A stretch of 64,000 bases of DNA from an uncultured Phascolarctobacterium sp. (GCA_958448515.1 CAUDEF010000009.1:1-64000); one strand, 5' to 3'. Shown: positions 1 through 9,735, counted from the stretch's first letter. Program-made: numbers and translations. Notes: a model not told the origin generated them from the sequence alone.

Positions 1-8
1 CCTACAAG

Positions 9-39
9 TAACGTCCCGTTCAAAAGAAACGGGACGTTA
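9..39. repeat. Perfect 12-bp inverted repeat at the left edge
   Basis: The arms at 9-20 and 28-39 are perfect reverse complements around a 7-base loop. Neither side is followed by a T-run, so it does not look like a simple intrinsic terminator. It sits just before the point where the hsdR reading frame begins abruptly, so it may mark a recombination junction or an operator. The function is unknown. Confidence 0.6.
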
Positions 40-91
40 AATAAAAAATTAACGTTCGGATATTCCGGGATTTGGTTCGCCAACAATCATA

Positions 92-2410
92 ATGATTGTT
101 GACAGAGAAGAACTTCAAAAGCAGGGGGCTAAACTTTTTACTAAGAGTACTGAGTTTTTGAATATTGGTGAAGTTTCTATAGTTAGGGACAGAAAACATT
201 TAAGACAAGAGCTTGGTGCCAGACAAAGTGGTGGCTTTTATATTTGCACTATTCAAAAGTTCTGTGATCGTGAAGATGATAAGATTGGTTTAATTAATGA
301 CCGTAATAATATTATCTGTTTTTCTGATGAAGCACATAGGACGCAGATTGAGCATTCTAAGAAGATTCAGTTTAGCAAAGATGTCGATGAAAATATTAAA
401 GCAATGGTATCTAAACCATATGCAAAGGTCCTCAGAGAAGCATTTCCACATGCAACATTCGTAGGATTTACTGGTACACCCATTGCTGAAACATATCAGA
501 CATTTGGTGATGAGATTGACCGTTATACAATGGATCAGGCTGTTGCTGATGGTTTAACAGTATCTATTAAATATCATCCTCGTATCGCAAAAGTATTGCT
601 TGATCAGGAAAAAGCAAAAGAGATTGAAGCATACTATAAGAAATGTGCGGATGAAGGTGCCACAGCTGAAGATATTATTGCAAGTAAAAAAGCTATGAGC
701 TCTATGGAAGTTATTTTAAGCGAACCTTCCAGACTTGAGCGTCTTGCTAAAGATATTCATGACCATTATGTTTCATCATGTGCAGGAGATCCAGACAGGA
801 TACAAAAGGCAATGATTGTGTGTTCTAATAGGGATATTGCCTATACGTTGCTGCAAATTTTCAAGCACAAATATCTAGAATGGTTTGAATTAAAGAAAGC
901 TCCTGATGATATTTCAGTTACAGATGAAGAATTGAAAGCTTTAAAACCAATGCCGTTCATAGCCATGGTGGCAAGTGTTAGTAGCAATGATGAACCTGAA
1001 ATGTATAATTATCTTGGTGGAGTACGTAATAATAAAAGGTCTGAAGAACTTGATGCAGCCTTTAAGCAGGAGAAGTCCAATTTCCATATTGCCATTGTCG
1101 TAGATATGTGGATTACTGGATTTGATGTGCCGGCTCTTACATATCTTTATAATGATAAGCCTTTGCAAAAACATTTACTGATACAGACTATTAGCCGTGT
1201 AAATAGAAAAAACCCTGGCAAAGAATATGGTATGATTATTGACTATATTGGTATTCGTGAAAATATGCGTGAAGCCATGAAAGTTTATGGCGGAAATACT
1301 TCTGTTGCTCCTACTGCTGATGATGTTGAACAAGCTACTAAAGTTTTTAGAGAAGAATTAGGGATATTGAAGCATTTATTTGTTAATTATGATTTAACGC
1401 CATTTCTTAATTTTAAATGTAATCCTGTAGAAAGATATAGATTACTGGCTAAAGCTGCTGAGTATGTATTTGTTTCAACGCAAGAGCTAAATCTTGAAGG
1501 CAAAAAATATCCGCAGAGAGTTTCTTTTAAAACTTATTTTTTAAAAACAGTCAAAAGAATGCGTACAGCTTTTGATATTTGTCAGCCTTCAGGTGAACTT
1601 GGTGAAGAAGAATCTGCATTGGCGCAGTGTTTTATGGCAATAGCTGGTTTTGTGCGTAAAATGAGTGGTACCAGTGAAGTTGATACTGATACTATGAATA
1701 GAGTAGTTTCTAAGATGGTTGAGGAAGCATTGAAGTATAATCAGGTTGAAAGTGTTTTGGAAAGCGGTGAGGATGAAGATATTTTCTCACCGGAATACTT
1801 TGAAAAATTATCTGATGTTAAAATGCCTGCAACTAAATTAGAGTTACTTGTGAAAATGATTCGTAAACAAATTACTGAATATGGTAAAGTTAATAAGCTA
1901 GCTTCAAAGAACTTCAAAGAAATGCTGGAACAAACTATTGCTGAATATCACGAACGACGCAAAAAACTTGCGGCAGAAGAAGCCGGAGAAACACAAGAAC
2001 AGGCTTCTGAAGATATTATCAAATATGCTACCGAAAAAGCATTAGAAATTTTACGTGAAATGAATGAGAACAGAGAAAGTTTCCGTAAATTAGGCTTAAC
2101 CTTTGAAGAAAAAGCATTTTATGATATTCTGCTTGCTTTACGTGATCAGCATAATTTTGAGTATGGAACTGATAAAAATGTAGATGGTATCGTTATTAAT
2201 GATAAATGTCAGGTGTTAGCAAAAAAAGTAAAAGAAATCATAGATACAAAATCTGCCTTTGCTGATTGGCTGAATAATCAAAACGTTCGGAATCAGTTGA
2301 AGTTTGATATTAAAGTTTGTTTAATAAAAAATGGTTATCCACCACAATACAGCCCAGAAGTTTTCCGTAAGGTTATGGAACAAGTAGAAAATTTTGAGGA
2401 AAATAGATGA
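92..2410 (+). pseudogene. hsdR: Type I restriction enzyme R subunit, 5'-truncated (HsdR fragment)
   Basis: This is the motor and C-terminal part of a type I restriction R subunit, which translocates DNA and cuts it in complex with HsdM and HsdS. The Walker B box DEAH is at about residues 79-82, TGTP at 127-130, and the motif VI region QTISRVNR near 365. The N-terminal nuclease and Walker A loop are missing. The frame stays open upstream only to a TAA at 50-52, and homology is still visible just before the ATG (SPTIIM then VDREEL), so the ATG is an internal methionine and not a true start. Intact family members run to about 1000 residues; this has 772. No hsdM or hsdS is visible downstream. 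It is probably non-functional for restriction, unless the missing part was displaced by a programmed rearrangement. Confidence 0.85.
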
Positions 2411-2444
2411 AAAAACGGCATTGGATTATTCCAATGCCGTTTTT
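2411..2444. terminator. Bidirectional intrinsic terminator between hsdR and the DUF2971 gene
   Basis: A 14-bp stem (2411-2424 and 2431-2444) begins right after the hsdR stop. It has A-rich and T-rich flanks, so it can serve both convergent genes. Confidence 0.85.
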
Positions 2445-2449
2445 ATTAT

Positions 2450-3580
2450 TCAATTTAAATATCTTTCGCAATTTTCGCATTTTATGGGGCATTCTTGCAT
2501 TTCAAATACATTAGGTTTTCTAGTCATCCCTACATACTCAATATTTTTATTATTACAAATTTCGATAATTTCTTTTCTTGATTCTTTGGTCATTCTATTA
2601 CCTAAAAACACCTTTGTAATAGGAAAAAACTCAACATTGTAATTTTTTTGATGATTTCCCAATGGCAATAATAATCTCCACTCATTTTGGTATGCCCAAT
2701 CGATACTTTTTCGTAAAGCACCATTAAAATAAATATCCCATAAACCTTCTTCCGAAATATTTTCATTCTCTATTTTTGCTAATCTATCGGTCATGTCTGG
2801 ACGTATTTTGCAATATATTACTGGAAATAAATTTAAACAAAGTTTATTATATGCAGGATTATCTCTAACTACAGTATACTCAAGACAAAATCCTTTATGA
2901 CAATCGGCATAACCTCCCCACATTAATTGTGAATATGGTGTTGTCGCAAAACATGTTGCACGAAATGTCTCACGCAATCTTTTTGTATAATCTTCAAAAT
3001 CAGAATAAATAACTCGTCCTAAAGCTTTACCTAAATCCCTATCTTTAATAAGTTCATCATTTAATTTATAAAGAAATGATTTATTTGATAAAAATTTAGA
3101 AGAGTTGGGTATTTCTGATATAAATATAGATTCAAAATTATGTGTTTCCTCATATTTCTTCTTAATATGCTCAAGCAATAAACCACCTAATATTAATGGA
3201 GTCATTTTCTCATTAGTTTCAATATGACACCGCTTACAATATTCTAATAGACGTATTTTTTCATATGTACTAAAGTCCATATTGATATCAGAATCATATA
3301 CATCATCAAATAAGCTAGGCGATTGCATATAAACTGTATTATTTTCTAAAGCTTGTAATGAATAATTTACCGAATTAACACATGTATTAGGAAAATATTT
3401 ATATAATTTTAATGGCATATTGTACAATGATCGTAGTTTAAATTCGTTATATCCCATATTATGTAATTTTTTAATACTCATTATCTCACCATTTACAATA
3501 CATTTGGAATTAATAAGATAATTTCGCATAAAGTTATTTAATTTATTTTTTAATCTTTGTTTTAAGCTAAAATTATTCAT
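2450..3580 (-). CDS. DUF2971 domain protein
   Basis: This 376-residue protein matches the DUF2971 pattern: LYKYFP near the start of the domain, a middle segment with SPSLFDD, and the diagnostic LMWGGYADCHKGFCLEY block. Its C-terminus is cysteine-rich (CPIKCENC), which suggests a small metal site. The biochemical role of DUF2971 is not established; members often occur in defence-rich accessory regions. The start is supported by AAGAGG a few bases upstream of the ATG at 3580. It stands alone on the minus strand and converges with hsdR. A defence or abortive-infection role is inference from location only. Confidence 0.8.
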   Translation of the reverse strand: MNNFSLKQRLKNKLNNFMRNYLINSKCIVNGEIMSIKKLHNMGYNEFKLRSLYNMPLKLYKYFPNTCVNSVNYSLQALENNTVYMQSPSLFDDVYDSDINMDFSTYEKIRLLEYCKRCHIETNEKMTPLILGGLLLEHIKKKYEETHNFESIFISEIPNSSKFLSNKSFLYKLNDELIKDRDLGKALGRVIYSDFEDYTKRLRETFRATCFATTPYSQLMWGGYADCHKGFCLEYTVVRDNPAYNKLCLNLFPVIYCKIRPDMTDRLAKIENENISEEGLWDIYFNGALRKSIDWAYQNEWRLLLPLGNHQKNYNVEFFPITKVFLGNRMTKESRKEIIEICNNKNIEYVGMTRKPNVFEMQECPIKCENCERYLN

Positions 3581-3726
3581 ATAAACCTCTTAAATAAATT
3601 TTTTAACAGTATAACAAAACCAATATATTTTATCAACACACTATAGTTCTTTTCTCTCTTGCTTTAAATTGACTAACATAGCATACTTTGTTATGAATTT
3701 GTATTTGTTTTTAGTGAGGTGATAAG

Positions 3727-4940
3727 GTGCGAACTATTCTCCATGTTGATATGAATAACTTCTATGCTTTTGTAAAATGTCTTTATTGCCCTGAGATTCG
3801 TGATTATTCTATCGCTGTTGCTGGGACTACGGCTAACAGACATGGTATTATCCTTGCTAAGAATATGCTGGCTAAGAAGCTTGGCGTCAAAACCGGTGAA
3901 GATGTCTAGCAGGCACAGCTTAAAGCACCTAATCTTGTTACTACTTCGCCGGATTTTTGTAAATATCCCAAGTTTTCCCAGCTGGCTTGTAATATTTTCT
4001 ATGATTATACTGACCAGGTGAATCCTTTCGATATTGACGAGGACTGGATTGATGTCAGCGGTTCTGCTGCGCTCTTTGGGGTGGACAACAGTATTGCTGA
4101 TTCTATAAGATTATGCATTCGTAAGAAACTTGGTATTACTGTAAGCATAGGTGTATCTTTAATAAGGTTTTTGCAAAGCTAGGCTCTAATATGAAAAAGC
4201 CTGATGTTGTAACTCTTATTCCGAAAGATAGTTATGAAGCTACTGTATGGCCTTTACCGGTTGAGGATTTGCTGTATGCTGACAGGTCTACACTTAAAAA
4301 GCTGCATAATATCAGTATTATGACTATCGGTAATTTTGTAACTTGTAATAAGGAAGCACTGGATTCTGTTTTAGGTAAATGGGGCGAGGTTCTGTGGCTG
4401 CGTGCTAATGGCCGTGATACTTCTCCTGTACGTAAGATTAATGAATATGCTGTTGCCGAAAGTATAAGCAAGGTACTACCTATCTAGGGATTTAACAGAT
4501 AATAAGGATGTAAGACTGGTGTTTACGTACTGATTGAGTCTATTGTTGCACATCTGTGCGATTATGGCCTGAAGGCTACCAATATCTAGATTCATGTGCG
4601 TGATAATATGCTGTAGTCTTTCTCCAAACAAAATATCATCACTAAGGCCACTTTAGTGATGATATTTTAAAAGCTGCTATGGAGTTATTTACGGGCTTTT
4701 GTACATGGCCAAGACTTTATATGTAGTATCAGTCTGCGTGCTATCGACCTGGTTATGGAGAAAGATTATGTGTAGCTATTACTGTTTGAAGATAATGGTA
4801 AACTTTTGGCACAGGAAAACTTGACTCGTATGATGGTCTGTTTGTGCATGCGGCGGTATCGGCATTAGGTATATTTGTAAAATCTACGGCAAAGAATTAA
4901 CTATCTTTAACGAAAAAGGCTAATGGTTTATCGAGAAGTA
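3727..4940 (+). pseudogene. Y-family DNA polymerase (DinB/UmuC-like), decayed
   Basis: The reconstructed product is a lesion-bypass polymerase: LHVDMNNFYAFVKCLY at the start, then KLGVKTGEDV, DIDEDWIDVSGS in the palm, and KATNI..IHVRDNML..SFSKQ in the little-finger region. It begins at a GTG preceded by GTGAGGTGA. It is broken by a TAG at 3907, a one-base loss near 4155 that shifts the frame, further damage around 4485-4540, and TAG codons at 4587 and 4614 where family members carry glutamine. The catalytic SIDE-type motif is altered to DEDW. With both nonsense and frameshift lesions this is an old pseudogene. Its edges are approximate. Confidence 0.85.
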
Positions 4941-5034
4941 AAAATTAGTCAATATTTTATTGTAATTTTTTTAGGTTTATTTTAATAATTACTGATTTTC
5001 TTAAAAATGCTATAATAAAATTGAGGTGATTTCT

Positions 5035-6404
5035 ATGTGTATTAACGCTTCAGACAGAAAAAATGCTCAATATTATTTGGGATTAGCGCAAAGTTATGAA
5101 GCCAAAGGAGACTTGAATTTTGCTGATGCCATGTACCAGAAAGCGGTTGAATTAGATAGTTCGATAAAACCAAAATCATTTACAAATAAACCAATTCATT
5201 CAACAGCAGTGTTGAATGCGGTAAAAAATGTAAGTGAAAAATATTATTCTCAAAAAATAATTCTTCAACTGGGCAACATAATAATTCAGACAGAAAAAAT
5301 GCTCAATATTATTTGGGATTAGCGCAAAGTTATGAAGCCAAAGGAGACTTGAATTTTGCTGATGCCATGTACCAGAAAGCGGTTGAATTAGACGGCTCCA
5401 TAAAATCAACTATTTTCAGTACTTCTAACACCGTTAATGCGGCACAATCATATGCAAGAATGTCCGATGGATTAAGTAACCTTAATACAATGCGTGGTGG
5501 CACTAAAGGTTTTAAAGGATTTGTTGCCGAAGAAATGCATGCTGCCGAAGCTACCATGTCAGGCAAACCAACCTATGTTATAAACAACAATGGTACTGCC
5601 GATCTAGTACATATCGGAAAAAATGGTCATAGATACTATAAACAGGTAAAATTTGGTTATAAGCCCGGAGAAATAGATTTTGCTAAATACAAAGGTCAGA
5701 CAATCGTTGTAGATAAAGGCAATCCTTATTTGAAACAATATAAAGCGCAAGCCGCAAAACATGGTGTAAAAGTTGTAGAAAGCAATGTTACAAAACAAGA
5801 AGCTGAAACTTTGGCAAAATTAATGCAAAAGGAAACAGCTATAACTGGTGCAAAAACAGCAACAGTAGTTCCTAAAGTAGCTGCCGCACATAGAGCTGGT
5901 ATGGGTTCCGGTGTAAGAGGCGCACAATTTGGCGCAGGCTTCAGTATTGGTTCTAATTTTGTAGATGTAGCTTGTGGAGACAAAAAAGTTGGGGAAGCTG
6001 CTAAAGATGTTGTCAAAGACACTGCGGTAAGTTATGTAGCAGGATATGCTGCAGGTGCTGCAGGATCTTTAGCAGCAGGAACAACTGCAGGTGCAGCTGT
6101 TATCAGTGCTGCAAGTACTGCGACAACAGCAGTAGCAAGCACTACTATTGGTGGCGCTGTAGTTGGTGCAGGATCTGCTGCCGTGGGTGCTGTTGCCGGA
6201 GCAGGTGTAGCTGCTACGTCTGCTGTAGTCGGTGCAGTAGGAACTGTAGGTTCAGCAGTAGGTGGAGCAGCTGTGGCTGCTACTGCAGGTACCGCAGCAG
6301 GTGCAGCTGTTGCTTCTGGTGCTGCAGCTGTAACCGCTGCTCCGTTTGTTGCAACAGGTGCTATATTAGGTGCTGGATATAAATTATTTAAGAAATTTTT
6401 CTAA
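5035..6404 (+). CDS. TPR protein with nuclease-like core and Gly/Ala-rich tail (frameshifted)
   Basis: The ATG at 5035 follows GAGGTGA. The first frame encodes one good TPR motif (YYLGLAQSYEAKGDLNFADA). The second frame, from about 5258 to 6404, encodes a second identical TPR, then a central block with FVAEE (near 5529), ADLV (Asp near 5601) and YKQVK (near 5643-5651), an E-D-QxK pattern like PD-(D/E)XK nucleases. The tail is about 120 residues of Ala/Gly/Val repeats ending GYKLFKKFF, like a glycine-zipper membrane segment. The frames join cleanly if the A6 tract at 5252-5257 had seven A residues, giving about 456 residues. Slippage, phase variation, a recent mutation or an assembly error could explain this. 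A toxin or defence effector is inference; no family was recognised with certainty. Confidence 0.6.
5049..5156 (+). repeat. 108-bp direct repeat, copy 1 (encodes a TPR)
   Basis: This stretch is repeated essentially identically at 5285-5392. It encodes a 36-residue TPR-containing unit. The two copies are 236 bp apart, which is not a multiple of three, so the copies lie in different frames. Confidence 0.95.
5285..5392 (+). repeat. 108-bp direct repeat, copy 2 (encodes a TPR)
   Basis: This is the second copy of the 5049-5156 repeat. The lack of silent differences points to a recent duplication or ongoing homogenisation. Recombination between the copies would delete one TPR unit together with the A6 tract. 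Confidence 0.95.
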
Positions 6405-6562
6405 CTTTATCAATGATTAACACCAAAATCATAAGTTGTATTTAGAGTCTTTTAAAAATGGCTTGGTTAGAAAAAATATTATAATATTAATTATATATTT
6501 TGGTAGCTATGTGATGAAAATAGTTTAATGATGATAGTATCAATTTTAGTTTAGATATTGAA

Positions 6563-6592
6563 TAAACCGTCAGTATCACTACTGACGGTTTA
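6563..6592 (+). terminator. Intrinsic terminator after the TPR gene
   Basis: A 13-bp perfect stem (6563-6575 and 6580-6592) with a 4-base loop is followed by a T-rich run on the plus strand. It lies against the stop codon of the minus-strand HTH gene. Confidence 0.85.
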
Positions 6593-6593
6593 T

Positions 6594-6779
6594 TTATTTT
6601 TTATAGGACAATTTCTGTATATATTCAATTAGTGCCTGCTTGGAGATTTTCCATTTTCCCTTTAGCATGAAGCAATTCATTTCGCCACTACGGAAAATTT
6701 CGTAAACTGAGTTTTTTCCTACCCCTAGGATTTCTGCTACCTCATCTACAGTCAACATATCACCATATTCTTCAAACAT
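6594..6779 (-). CDS. Small excisionase-like HTH protein
   Basis: This 61-residue protein has the HTH_17/excisionase pattern (LTVDEVAEILGVGKNSVYEIFRSGE, then a KWKISKQAL wing). Such proteins bend DNA in excision of integrated elements or act as small repressors. It has an AAGGGG-type site upstream of the ATG at 6779. It lies downstream of a second, similar gene at 6881-7063 on the same strand. In this integrase-bearing island it may be the directionality factor, which is inference. Confidence 0.8.
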   Translation of the reverse strand: MFEEYGDMLTVDEVAEILGVGKNSVYEIFRSGEMNCFMLKGKWKISKQALIEYIQKLSYKK

Positions 6780-6880
6780 AATTATATTACCCCTTTCGAT
6801 ATTTTTTATAATTATGTTAACTTTAAGTTTGTTGTAAAATTAAGTAATTTTTCATACATAAGTTATTGCAAAAAGGTTTG

Positions 6881-7063
6881 CTATGGTTTGCGGGAGTACA
6901 ATGAACGCTCAACTAATGCAACTAAATGTGCATGTAGTATAAGGTAATTTTTGCCCTTTTTTATATATGGAAGTTTACCTGAGTTTATTAATTTATAGAT
7001 GGTTGCCGTGCTGTAATTAATCAAATATGCAGCTTCAGAAACTGTAAGCAATATCTTCTGCAT
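6881..7063 (-). CDS. Second excisionase-like HTH protein
   Basis: This 60-residue winged-HTH protein has the pattern LTVSEAAYLINYSTATIYKLINSGKLPYIKKGKNYLI. The ATG at 7063 is chosen because AGGAGGTGATAGCA precedes it; an upstream GTG overlaps that site. It diverges from the nuclease-nitrilase gene, and the shared intergenic stretch contains a 14-bp palindrome. It could regulate that gene or act in excision. Two such paralogues side by side is unusual. Confidence 0.8.
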   Translation of the reverse strand: MQKILLTVSEAAYLINYSTATIYKLINSGKLPYIKKGKNYLILHAHLVALVERSLYSRKP

Positions 7064-7147
7064 TGCTATCACCTCCTAGCATAATGTAATTACATTTATG
7101 TTAGGTATATAAAAAGGTGAAAAAGTATAAAAAAAGCTATATTGATA

Positions 7148-7163
7148 TATATCATGATATAAT
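7148..7163 (+). promoter_or_regulatory. Palindrome overlapping a TATAAT box upstream of the nuclease-nitrilase gene
   Basis: TATATCATGATATA at 7148-7161 is a perfect palindrome, and a TATAAT hexamer occupies 7158-7163. The arrangement suits repression of the plus-strand promoter, perhaps by one of the adjacent HTH proteins. No convincing -35 box is seen. Confidence 0.45.
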
Positions 7164-7194
7164 TAAGGCATCATAACTACAGGCGGTGAAGCTT

Positions 7195-9453
7195 ATGCAA
7201 AAGCACAGATGGAGTGAAGTAAAAAAGGAGCATGTCGATACAGCTATAAAAATATTTTTGTCAGAATACGAAAAGCATCCTCCTGCGCAAAATACCTATC
7301 TTATTCATCACGGAAGATTATTACCGGCCAAACACATAAGAGGCTTGGCGTATAAAGTTGCTTTTAATCAAGAGATTTCTAAAACAGATTATACCGGAGG
7401 CAAAGAAACTGCCGATTTTTTCCTGCAGCGTGGGTTCAGAATAAGATATAAAGGCGAGATTTTAGAACCGGAGCCTTTAAAAGAAGAACCTAAGATTATC
7501 GTAAAGCCAAAGATTTCAAAGCCTAAAAAAGTAAAATTATTAGATATTCCTACTGAAAAGAAAATTAAGATATCAGCAAAAGGTGTTATCGAACAGAAAA
7601 ATGCCCTCCAAAAGATTTTAAATAAGCTTTATGATGGTGATATCGTCAGCGAAAAAACTTTTGAATGGATGCGCACCCCATCTGTTATAGATGGTGATTT
7701 TAAGAAGGTTTATGACATTCTTGTTAATTATCGTGGAGATAAAAATTTTGCCAAGAAAAACATGACCTTGCGATGTGATTTTGTATGCGAAGGTCAAAAA
7801 ATAATTTTCGAATATGATGAACGGCAGCATTTTACTCAGGCTAGATACCTTGCTTTAAATTCATACCCTGAAATTCCAACCTTCTTTGATCGTGCACTTT
7901 GGTTAAAAGCCTGTGCTGATATACAGGCTAATGACAGGCAACCGATTAACAGAGATGAAGGTCGTGCTTATTATGACAGTGTTCGAGATATACAGGCATA
8001 TCTTAACGGCTATAAGTTAATCAGAATAATGCACGGACAAATAGATTTTACAGCAGCTGATGCAGAAGAAAAATTAAAGCACCTTATTAGTGAAAATCCC
8101 GGTAATAAAAAGATTACACCAATCAATTCAGCAGCTAATGTTAAATTGATTGATAAAGAAACACTAAAAATCGCATTATATATACAGACGGTAGCAAATC
8201 ATAATGAAAAAGATTTTTTTGATATGGTTGATGCAATTAATAAAGAGAATGTTGATGTTTTAGTTTTTCCGGAATTTTTTTGGCTGCCAGGAATAGAAAG
8301 GTTCCCACGATTGCAAATAGATAATGGTGAATATTCAAAAGAAATTATAGATGCTTGCTTACGTGTAAGTAAGAATTTGAATTGTGCCATTGTTATTAAT
8401 GACTACAATGAAGATGGAGCAATTTATAGCATTTATGCTAATGCGTATGCTACTGAAGATGAATCTAAGTTTGCAGTGTATTTAAAACATACAATGACAG
8501 AATATTCACCATTTGAAATGAACGGGTATAAAAATTGGTATAAAAAGTTGTTTGAGCCAATAAAGCTCAAGGGGTATACCATAGGACTTACTATTTGCTA
8601 TGACTGCAACCATGCAGTATTCAGCAGGATGTACGGCCTTCAGAATGTAGATATTATATTAAACTGCACTGGTGGCAATGTTATTTATAATAAGTGGTAC
8701 AGGTATAATGCCGCACGAGCTATAGAAAATAATTGCTATACTTTTTCCACAATGGGTGGGGAGCAAAAAGATAATTCCTATGTGTTTGGCTTTAACAGGA
8801 ATGGCAAGCCTTTAGACTACGTCTTGCTTAACAGTAAGGCCAAAGATGTTCCTGCTAATGTATGTGGTGGTGTATACTTATATACCATAAACAATAACGA
8901 GACTGGCTATATGCAAGATCTTACCCTCAACCAGGCTGCTACTGAGAGTAAGTACAAGCAGCTAAAAATTGCTGTTGGTAATGCAGCTGCATTACTTACA
9001 AAAGCAAAAAAAATTGAGGATTCTCTATTTGTGCTGCAGGAAGGTTCTGACAATATTGTTATCTGTGTAGTCGAAAATGACGATATTTTCTACATCGAAA
9101 AATTCCTTTATAAGTTGTACTCTCCGGCTTTGGCAAGGTACAAAAACAAGCGGTATATAATTTTCAACAAATTTACCAGACTTACAAAAGAAATCTACGA
9201 AAATAAACTTTCACTTATTTTAAAGGTGCGTGCAATGGAAAACTATTGTGCTGTTATATTAGAATCTGATTATATCAATATGTGCTATCAGTCTACCGAT
9301 GTACGTCATCCACAGGTAGTGAAAGAAGAAAATGGTACATATTATTTAGACTTAGGCAGAATGACAGGTCCTGAAGCTATTTGGAAAAACAAAAATGGAA
9401 TGAAAGCTTCATGGAGAAATGGTTTTGAATTTCTGCTTAACGAAATAAAATAA
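7195..9453 (+). CDS. Multidomain protein: ScoMcrA-like N-domain, VSR/DUF559-like nuclease core, nitrilase
   Basis: The ATG at 7195 follows GGCGGTGAAG. Residues 1-90 resemble the N-terminal module found ahead of ScoMcrA-type nucleases (LLPAKHIRGLAYKVAF, then DYTGGKETADFFLQRGF). Residues about 125-300 hold an endonuclease-like core with CDF (Asp near 195), IIFEYDERQHF (Glu near 206, Asp near 208) and RAYYDSVRDI. Residues about 320-560 form a carbon-nitrogen hydrolase with the full triad: Glu near 360 in FPEFF, Lys near 431 in YLKH, Cys near 468 in TICYD. A C-terminal region of about 190 residues is unassigned. Nitrilase domains occur in some antiphage reverse transcriptase systems (UG1/DRT1). 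Pairing one with a nuclease in a single chain suggests a sensor-effector defence protein; this role is inference. No partner gene is evident. Confidence 0.75.
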   Translation: MQKHRWSEVKKEHVDTAIKIFLSEYEKHPPAQNTYLIHHGRLLPAKHIRGLAYKVAFNQEISKTDYTGGKETADFFLQRGFRIRYKGEILEPEPLKEEPKIIVKPKISKPKKVKLLDIPTEKKIKISAKGVIEQKNALQKILNKLYDGDIVSEKTFEWMRTPSVIDGDFKKVYDILVNYRGDKNFAKKNMTLRCDFVCEGQKIIFEYDERQHFTQARYLALNSYPEIPTFFDRALWLKACADIQANDRQPINRDEGRAYYDSVRDIQAYLNGYKLIRIMHGQIDFTAADAEEKLKHLISENPGNKKITPINSAANVKLIDKETLKIALYIQTVANHNEKDFFDMVDAINKENVDVLVFPEFFWLPGIERFPRLQIDNGEYSKEIIDACLRVSKNLNCAIVINDYNEDGAIYSIYANAYATEDESKFAVYLKHTMTEYSPFEMNGYKNWYKKLFEPIKLKGYTIGLTICYDCNHAVFSRMYGLQNVDIILNCTGGNVIYNKWYRYNAARAIENNCYTFSTMGGEQKDNSYVFGFNRNGKPLDYVLLNSKAKDVPANVCGGVYLYTINNNETGYMQDLTLNQAATESKYKQLKIAVGNAAALLTKAKKIEDSLFVLQEGSDNIVICVVENDDIFYIEKFLYKLYSPALARYKNKRYIIFNKFTRLTKEIYENKLSLILKVRAMENYCAVILESDYINMCYQSTDVRHPQVVKEENGTYYLDLGRMTGPEAIWKNKNGMKASWRNGFEFLLNEIK

Positions 9454-9468
9454 TATCCCGATTTTACA

Positions 9469-9490
9469 AGCTCTGACTATTGTCAGGGCT
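9469..9490 (+). terminator. Intrinsic terminator after the nuclease-nitrilase gene
   Basis: Arms at 9469-9477 and 9482-9490 (one G-T pair) are followed by TTTTTTATTTATT, 15 bases after the stop codon. Confidence 0.85.
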
Positions 9491-9499
9491 TTTTTATTT

Positions 9500-9735
9500 A
9501 TTACTTATGTAAACACTGTATTTGAAATTATACAAATTAAAATAATAAATCTATATAACATATAAAGTAAATAAGTGTATAAAAGGAAATACTAGTTAAA
9601 TATATTATATGATACATATAATAGTTACCCAGAGAGAAGAAAGCAAAACAGTCTGACCATTAGTAATAAATACATATGAGATATTTAATAACTAGATAGG
9701 CATTTATGCACCCATGTTTATAAAGGAGAAAAATC
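9500..9735. other. AT-rich intergenic stretch, candidate origin of transfer
   Basis: This gene-free stretch lies directly upstream of the relaxase accessory gene, where mobilizable elements usually keep oriT. It holds a 9-bp perfect inverted repeat (9603-9611 and 9615-9623, 3-base loop) about 110 bases before the gene. No known nic-site consensus was recognised, so oriT is inferred from context only. Confidence 0.35.

Noticed and set aside
3907..4616. Several TAG codons at conserved glutamine or tryptophan positions in the polymerase-like gene, suggesting stop-codon recoding
   Set aside because: The gene also has frameshifts and other stops, and neighbouring genes use TAG, TAA and TGA as normal ends. 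Simple decay explains it.
4630..4668. Perfect 16-bp hairpin inside the polymerase pseudogene
   Set aside because: It lies within the decayed coding sequence, lacks a T-run and has no partner gene. Chance or drift is likely.
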